Source of the DNA: Cudoniella acicularis | Lineage: Eukaryota > Ascomycota > Leotiomycetes > Helotiales > Helotiaceae | Direction of reading: 5' to 3' | NCBI GenBank assembly: GCA_013054445.1 | Contig: JAAMPI010001684.1 | Location: 1-11,406, forward strand | Length of the DNA stretch: 11,406 nucleotides | Shown: one piece after another, positions 7,601 to 11,406 of the stretch | Numbering within the stretch: the stretch's first letter is position 1 | Layout of the letters: the number at the start of each line of letters is the position of its first letter | Made by a program: the position numbers and the translations under genes | The notes under the pieces: generated by a model | What the model was told of the DNA's origin: nothing | The model's database searches: none | Seen by the model: only the letters and a program-made list of their open reading frames with translations

Positions 7601-9144
7601 GTAGGCTCTAATGTCCGAGTCCGATGCCTCGACAGGAATCGTGCTGTGATCGCGAAGTAATGCCTCGACATCCGGCGGATAGGGTCGACTAGCAACGAGG
7701 AGTCGTGCATCGGACTTTATCAAGGCTTTTAGGAGTTCAATGACCGGACCACGATTAGCATGCTGATCACACTCGTCTAGGGCATCAAAAACAATGAAGA
7801 CATTCTTCGATTTCTTGCATAATTCGACGAGAATTGCAAGAAGCTTAGCCCACCCCGGCAAACCGCCCCGCCGAACAGCCTCAGGGAGGAGTTCTGGGAT
7901 GCCTGGTGGAAGTCGTGGAAATGTCGACAGCAGTTGGCGAAGAAGGGTTTGGAGGATTTTCAAAGGCGTCTGGTCTGACTGCCGTCTGTAGTCAAAATAG
8001 AAGTAAAGAATGCGGTCCCTCGAGGCAAATTCGCGCAGATAATCCACGATGACAGACCTGAGAATCGAGTTAGCCGAGCCCATGTAATAGGGGCGTAGGG
8101 CTAAAAGGAGCCCAAAGCGGAAACCAACATGATATATGTTTTACCAACACCCAGAGCTCCTTTACACCAGAGAACGCCACTTCGAGTCTCTCTGTTACGC
8201 CATTTGATGAAATCTGGCATTTCAAGGATCCACTGACCAACACCCTCCATGCGTTTAAGTTGCAGATTTTGATGTCGATCTTGATATGGAAGGGACGGAA
8301 TCAACTCTAAAACTTTCCCCATTTCGCGGTCTGTTTCGTTTACAAAAATGGGTGGAAAAATCAGTACAAGTGATTTCCTAGATGGCAGAACATGGAAACA
8401 TACCGATAGCAAGTTGTGTGACTTGACTAGTCAACTTCACCAATACTGCTGACATCTCTGGCAGAGACTTGACTGCATTGAGAGCTTCTTGAATCTCTGC
8501 CGCAGTTTTAGCATCCGAAAATGCTTCCTGATGTTTCTGTAGACCGTCTAGTCGGCTCTGGATTTGCTGGAGAGAATCATGTTGTGACAGGGATATCGCC
8601 CGTCTGGTGTACCAGTTGATCAGCCTCTGTAAGCATTATATAACACATCAAAGAAGACTTACAGGCCATCAAGATGAACGGCGAAATGAAATATCTGCGC
8701 ATATCGATGCAGCGCAACCACGGCGTCGTGGGCATCTTCCCGCTTCATGGGCCATTTCAACCGCGACAAGAATACTCGGAGGCGGTTATTCCTCAGTACC
8801 AACGGCTCTACAACATCTTTGATCTCCCTCAAGCGTTTCTGACAGCCATTTAGGGCGATGAACAGCACTGACGTCCGCGTGTACGGGTTCTTGCCCGTCT
8901 TTCCCGCCTGCTCCGCCTGCTCTGCTAAATGAGCCCGAAGGCTTTGTAGAACGTGTCCGACAGCTATAACCTCGGCCAGCAAATCCAAAGCATCCTTGTG
9001 AGCATCCTTGAACTTTGAGATGTAGTCCGCGCATGTCTGAGCCAGCGCGACGACAGCGCTGAGTGTGCCGATGACGGTTGCGGGATCGGACACGGCGTCA
9101 TTCGAAGAGTGAAGGAGGTGGATATACGAAAAATGAAGGACCAT
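4669..9144 (-). CDS. NACHT-ankyrin STAND receptor (fungal NLR-like) with C-terminal ZZ-like finger; in-frame TAG
   Basis: Five exons (9144-8663, 8624-8404, 8330-8129, 8057-7500, 7432-4669) sum to 1409 codons with consistent phases. The start ATG is the only suitable Met: an in-frame TGA lies two codons upstream and no AG acceptor exists before the conserved D-P-A-T-V-I-G-T-L-S. Order: residues 1-230, helical fungal STAND N-terminal domain (HeLo-like type, by family resemblance); 286-500, NACHT with Walker A GALGVGKT (292-299), Walker B V-F-I-V-F-D-A-L-D-E-C (388-398) and S-R-P (425-427); about 540-640, winged helix; about 721-885 and 1007-1205, ankyrin blocks; 886-1006, aromatic-rich insert; 1301-1346, ZZ-like finger. 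Such receptors are cytosolic switches in fungal non-self recognition or cell death: ligand binding by the repeats drives NACHT oligomerisation (family knowledge). TAG at codon 667 would truncate the product to 666 residues, so this copy may be a null allele or pseudogene. Confidence 0.85.
4858..4995 (-). other. ZZ-like zinc finger at the receptor C-terminus
   Basis: Residues 1301-1346 show C-x2-C-x9-C-x2-C-x8-C-x2-C-x12-H-x3-H, with F-Y-N-C-R-T-C and L-C-E-S-C resembling ZZ-type fingers (C-x2-C, Y-x-C-x2-C, L-C-x2-C, H...H). ZZ fingers bind two zinc ions and mediate protein contacts, including N-terminal peptide recognition in some eukaryotic proteins (family knowledge). Here it would be a ligand- or partner-binding end beyond the ankyrins. 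Downstream of the premature TAG, it is expressed only if the stop is bypassed or absent in other alleles. Confidence 0.75.
6895..6897 (-). other. In-frame TAG splitting the receptor at codon 667
   Basis: The frame reads P-F-L-T-Y-A-T-R-H-stop-G-I-H-A and stays open on both sides (538 nt of exon 5 before it, over 2.2 kb after). Fungal NACHT proteins usually have Trp-Gly-x-His-Ala here after a P-F-L-x-Y-A segment, so the codon was most likely TGG. TGG to TAG is one G-to-A change, equal to C-to-T at a CpA on the + strand (6896-6897). No GT...AG pair removes it without deleting conserved residues. A sequencing error cannot be excluded. Confidence 0.85.
7433..7499 (-). other. Receptor intron 4 (67 bp)
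   Basis: The donor is GTAGGC and the acceptor GGTACAG, with a CTAAG/GTAAC branch region. The phase-2 join (AT|G, Met488) yields S-Q-G-M-F-L-L-P-S-M-Q-I, matching the conserved G-M-F-L motif at the end of the NACHT module. Without splicing the frame ends at TAG 7498-7496. Confidence 0.85.
8058..8128 (-). other. Receptor intron 3 (71 bp, GTTGGT donor)
   Basis: The donor GTTGGT is weak, but the branch point GGCTAAC and acceptor TTCTCAG are excellent. The join (AT|G, Met302) gives G-K-T-Y-I-M-S-V-I-V-D-Y-L, the expected continuation after Walker A in NACHT proteins. Without it the frame stops shortly after Walker A. Confidence 0.85.
8331..8403 (-). other. Receptor intron 2 (73 bp)
   Basis: The donor is GTATGT, a CTGAT branch-like word lies about 28 bases before the end, and the acceptor is AACAG. 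It joins in phase 1 (G|AC, Asp235) and leads into the linker E-G-V-G-Q-W-I-L that precedes the Walker A exon in this family. Confidence 0.8.
8625..8662 (-). other. Receptor intron 1, unusually short (38 bp)
   Basis: The donor is GTAAGT (minus strand from 8662) and the acceptor TTACAGAG ends at 8625. Joining CT (8664-8663) to G (8624) continues the frame as Leu-Leu-Ile-Asn-Trp-Tyr. Ending instead at the earlier CAG gives an immediate stop (TGA). 38 bp is near the lower limit for fungal introns, so a slightly different junction is possible, but some intron here is needed because exon 1 otherwise stops at TAA 8661-8659. Confidence 0.65.
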
Positions 9145-9300
9145 GCCTCAACCACAGGAGTTTCATATATCCATCACAAACAGAGTATCACAACGTAAAA
9201 ACGCTTTGGCAAGATATGCACTGTTCGCAGCCTGACGGAGAAAATGGTTCATTCCCACAGCACAGCCACTACAAGGAGCCAATCAGCTGTGCAGAGTTGT
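9145..9300 (-). promoter_or_regulatory. Upstream region of the receptor: CCAAT box and short uORFs
   Basis: A CCAAT word (9279-9283 on +, ATTGG in the gene's sense) lies about 135 bp before the ATG. Two upstream ATGs precede the start: a three-codon uORF (9174-9163) and an overlapping one of 22 codons (9166-9098) that runs past the main ATG in another frame. If the transcript starts upstream of them they would reduce translation. The transcription start is unknown. Confidence 0.3.
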
Positions 9301-9479
9301 CGCCAAGCCTGATACAAGGCTTCTCTGCCATCCACATGTAAGCCTTACACTACTGACAACACCGAGTGGAGATAGACAATATACTAGTAGTAAAAATAAT
9401 GATGACTTGAATAACGCTAGGTAATCGAGAACCCTGCATCGGGGTTCAGAAACATAAACAAAGGTGAAATTTAGGACGT

Positions 9480-9850
9480 GTGAAGAAAAGCTTGCTCGAG
9501 GCTCGAACTCGTAGAAAGCTGAAATTAGACCTTAGTGAAGGGCGATTTGGTATAATGGTAGAACTTGCAGAAGTTGTGGGAATTTTGGAGGGTACTGGAG
9601 TTGTGGAGAGGTTGAATTCAGAACTTGCTGGGAGGCTACTTGCTGAGGGGGAGCGTGCTAAAAGGTGGAAGTAGGAGTACGGAAATTTAGAAGTTGCTAG
9701 AAGGGTAGAAACTGCTAAGGGTTCGAACTCGAAGAGAAAACCTTTCTAAAAATCAAATATGTTGTTGATGGGGTGGAAGTGCTGAAATTGGTAGGCAGAG
9801 ATTTCGTAGAAATCGTACTCGCTAAATAAAGTTCTCGAGACTTCTCTCTA
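9480..9850. other. Purine-rich, internally repetitive non-coding or decayed segment
   Basis: The + strand is strongly G+A rich, with recurring related words: GAACTTGC, AGAAGTTG, CGAACTCG (9503 and 9724) and GCTGAAATT (9518 and 9781). A 64-codon frame (9480-9674) reads as a Leu/Glu/Ala/Arg-rich helix (E-L-A-E-V-V-G-I-L-E-G) but starts with a non-ATG codon and ends at TAG. After that stop (9672-9674) similar composition continues. This looks like a decayed repetitive coding sequence, perhaps from a transposon, but no family can be named. Confidence 0.3.
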
Positions 9851-10280
9851 TTAATTATAATCAGTGCTTTCTAATTACTACTACGACGAATAATACTGTC
9901 TACGCAGTGTAAGTTAATTAATTCGTGATTTTTTAACACAATTTACTAACCTTAAAGTTTTCTTTAATACTTCTATCACGTAGAAAATTTAATGAAACGA
10001 TTTATCTCTTAGAGAAACAAAGATTAGCGTAATCACTATACCCTTATATTAATTTTCCAGAGAGTGACGGTTTTACTACAAACGATTCTTGTGTTCTAAT
10101 AAAACTTCTCCGTCTCAGCTTTAAACCTATAGTTTAAAAAGAAACACTTCAGAATAACTAAATAGCTAACAAGAAATACTTTCATTACTGTATATAAAAT
10201 CCTAGCAAACGTATATGCACGTCTACTCCTTTGATCATTTTACTCTGCCCTACTCATAACTCAATCAATTGTTAAAGTTT
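9830..10280. other. AT-rich intergenic stretch, no gene seen
   Basis: TA-rich sequence without usable reading frames on either strand, similar in texture to the transposon relic at the window start. It may be RIP-degraded repeat DNA or plain intergenic spacer. No terminal repeats or conserved transposase blocks were found. Confidence 0.35.
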
Positions 10281-10436
10281 TTGTAAATGAACCCACGTGA
10301 TTGACTAAATTTCAGGCCGGCTTAACTATATCCCGAGGCTAACCTCCCTTCGTATTCCTTAGACGACTCCACCAACAAAAAACAACTGTATCTCCGTAGT
10401 TGTTACACATGTCCGAGCTAAGACAATCTCATATTG

Positions 10437-10448
10437 CCCCTTAGGGGG
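10437..10448. promoter_or_regulatory. Back-to-back STRE-like motif (CCCCTTAGGGGG)
   Basis: A near-perfect palindrome holding CCCCT and AGGGG, the core of the fungal stress response element (bound by Msn2/4-type zinc-finger factors in yeast), about 200 bp before the reductase ATG. Function here is inferred from position and motif only. Confidence 0.35.
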
Positions 10449-10604
10449 TAGACTTCCAACTTCCGATATGTCCGTAATCAATTAGAGACAAAGCAGCAAA
10501 CCTGCATTCCAACTAAATTATAGATAAGTTCTTTCTCCTGACTTTTTAATCTTTCCATCTTCCTTTCCTGCGCATTCATACTATCTTTTCATTTCTCGAC
10601 AAAG

Positions 10605-10611
10605 TATAAAT
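10605..10611 (+). promoter_or_regulatory. TATA box of the reductase gene
   Basis: TATAAAT, 37-43 bp before the ATG at 10648, in a pyrimidine-rich leader. The start context TCAAAAATGG is favourable. The short distance implies a very short 5' untranslated region. Confidence 0.45.
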
Positions 10612-10647
10612 CCGCATCACAATTCTATCAAGTTCATCTCATCAAAA

Positions 10648-11406
10648 ATGGTCAAACTCCCCCTCGTCCAATCAGCCAACGCCGCATTCGTTGCGAGCCA
10701 ACAACCCTTGGTCGCCGTCGTCGTCGGAGGCACATTCAACATCGGCGCGCACACCGTCAAATGCCTAGCTGCAACTCACGGGAAGACAGGAAATGGCCTA
10801 CGCCTCTACATCCTCGGACGAAAAGCCAAAGCAGCCGAGGAAATTATAGCTGAATGCCAGAAGTTATGCCCATCGGGACAGTTCATCTTCATCCAAGTGA
10901 CTGACCTTGCGCTTCTAAAGAATGTTGATCTCGTCTGCACTGAGCTTGTTCAGAGAGAGGAGAAAGAAGCCAAGGCTAAGGGTGGAATACCCAAGATAGA
11001 TATCCTGCTCATGACTCAAGGGATTGCTAGGCCTTGGGATCCGCGAAATGGTTGGTGCATAGAACTTCCTTCACTGCTTCTCCCTCAACGCCGCCTGTGT
11101 GCTAAACTCCTTTAGAAACAACCGAAGGCTTAGACACCTTCATGTCCCTCCTCTACTACTCTCGAATGCGCTTCGCCACTTGCCTCCTCCCTCTTCTACG
11201 TTCCTCTTCGCTGCCCGCACATGTTATTTCCGTGTTTGGACCTGGCCGAGATCAGACCTTTATTCCGGACGATCTGTCCCTCCGTTCTCCAAAGAATTAC
11301 GGAATGATAAATGCAGGCTCCCGTGAGCGATTTCTTACGCCTGGTTTCATTTTCTCCTATTTCTTTTCAAGAAAAATCCCTCCCACTCTCAACTCATCCA
11401 AATCCA
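10648..11406 (+). CDS. SDR-like NAD(P)-binding reductase, 3' end beyond the window
   Basis: Exon 1 is 10648-11050, intron 1 is 11051-11115 (65 bp, GTTGGT...CTAAA...TTTAG), and exon 2 is 11116-11322. A second intron probably starts at 11323 (GTGAGC) and runs past the edge. The splice restores D-P-R-N-E-T-T-E-G-L-D-T-F-M-S-L-L-Y-Y-S, matching fungal SDR relatives that read T-E-G-x-D after the M-T-Q-G motif. Seen: Rossmann start V-V-V-G-G-T-F-N-I-G (24-33), G-R-K after strand 2, M-T-Q-G (122-125, replacing N-N-A-G) and N-Y-G-M-I-N (Tyr196). The classic T-G-x3-G-x-G becomes G-G-T-F-N-I-G, and the Lys of Y-x3-K is Asn200. I believe some relatives of this fungal subgroup also lack the Lys, so it may have diverged activity rather than being broken. 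The substrate is unknown; such genes often occur in secondary metabolism, but no cluster is visible here. Confidence 0.85.

Noticed and set aside
11099..11326. 75-codon + strand frame in reductase exon 2
   Set aside because: It is out of frame; splicing 11050 to 11116 gives a conserved SDR continuation in another frame over the same bases.
1..11406. tRNA or rRNA genes, CRISPR arrays, bacterial operon signals
   Set aside because: None was seen: no cloverleaf with conserved loops, no regularly spaced repeats, and gene structure is intron-containing and eukaryotic.

Overview
The window looks like nuclear DNA of a filamentous ascomycete (Pezizomycotina). The protein-coding genes carry short 38-73 bp GT-AG introns with fungal branch points (CTAAC, CTGAT, TACTAAT). 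The protein families are typical of moulds: a NACHT/ankyrin STAND receptor, a small GPI-anchored cysteine-rich secreted protein and a fungal SDR-like reductase. The flanks hold AT-rich transposon debris whose in-frame stops are all explained by C-to-T transitions, as repeat-induced point mutation (RIP) leaves behind. I cannot name the species.

Layout. 1-1500 is very AT-rich and holds a decayed hAT-type DNA transposon: the C-terminal dimerisation region of its transposase is still readable through three stops, and TIR-like palindromes sit at both edges. 1462-2358 shows no gene. 2359-2582 is a compact GC-rich MITE-like element with 13-bp terminal inverted repeats and many GGGTA/TACCC words. 2690-3049 is a 119-codon open frame without a start codon, possibly a terminal exon or gene remnant. 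3328-4080 (+) is a three-exon gene for a 213-residue secreted protein with six cysteines, a Ser/Thr/Pro stalk and a GPI-type tail. 4081-4668 separates it from the convergent large gene and holds only uncertain open frames.

4669-9144 (-) is the main gene. I rebuilt it as five exons (9144-8663, 8624-8404, 8330-8129, 8057-7500, 7432-4669) giving 1408 codons before the stop. It encodes a fungal STAND/NLR-type receptor: N-terminal helical fungal domain, NACHT ATPase, winged-helix region, two ankyrin blocks separated by an aromatic-rich insert, and a C-terminal ZZ-like zinc finger. One in-frame TAG (codon 667) stands where relatives have the tryptophan of a Trp-Gly-x-His-Ala motif. As read, translation would stop after the NACHT/winged-helix half and lose the ankyrins and the zinc finger.

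9145-10647 is the intergenic space between the receptor and a divergent gene, with a purine-rich decayed segment (9480-9850), an AT-rich stretch and then promoter elements. 10648 to the window edge (+) is the 5' part of an SDR-like reductase gene with one complete intron (11051-11115) and a second that runs off the window. The three genes show no sign of forming a pathway. The setting, an NLR gene beside transposon relics and a surface-protein gene, is typical of fast-evolving accessory regions.
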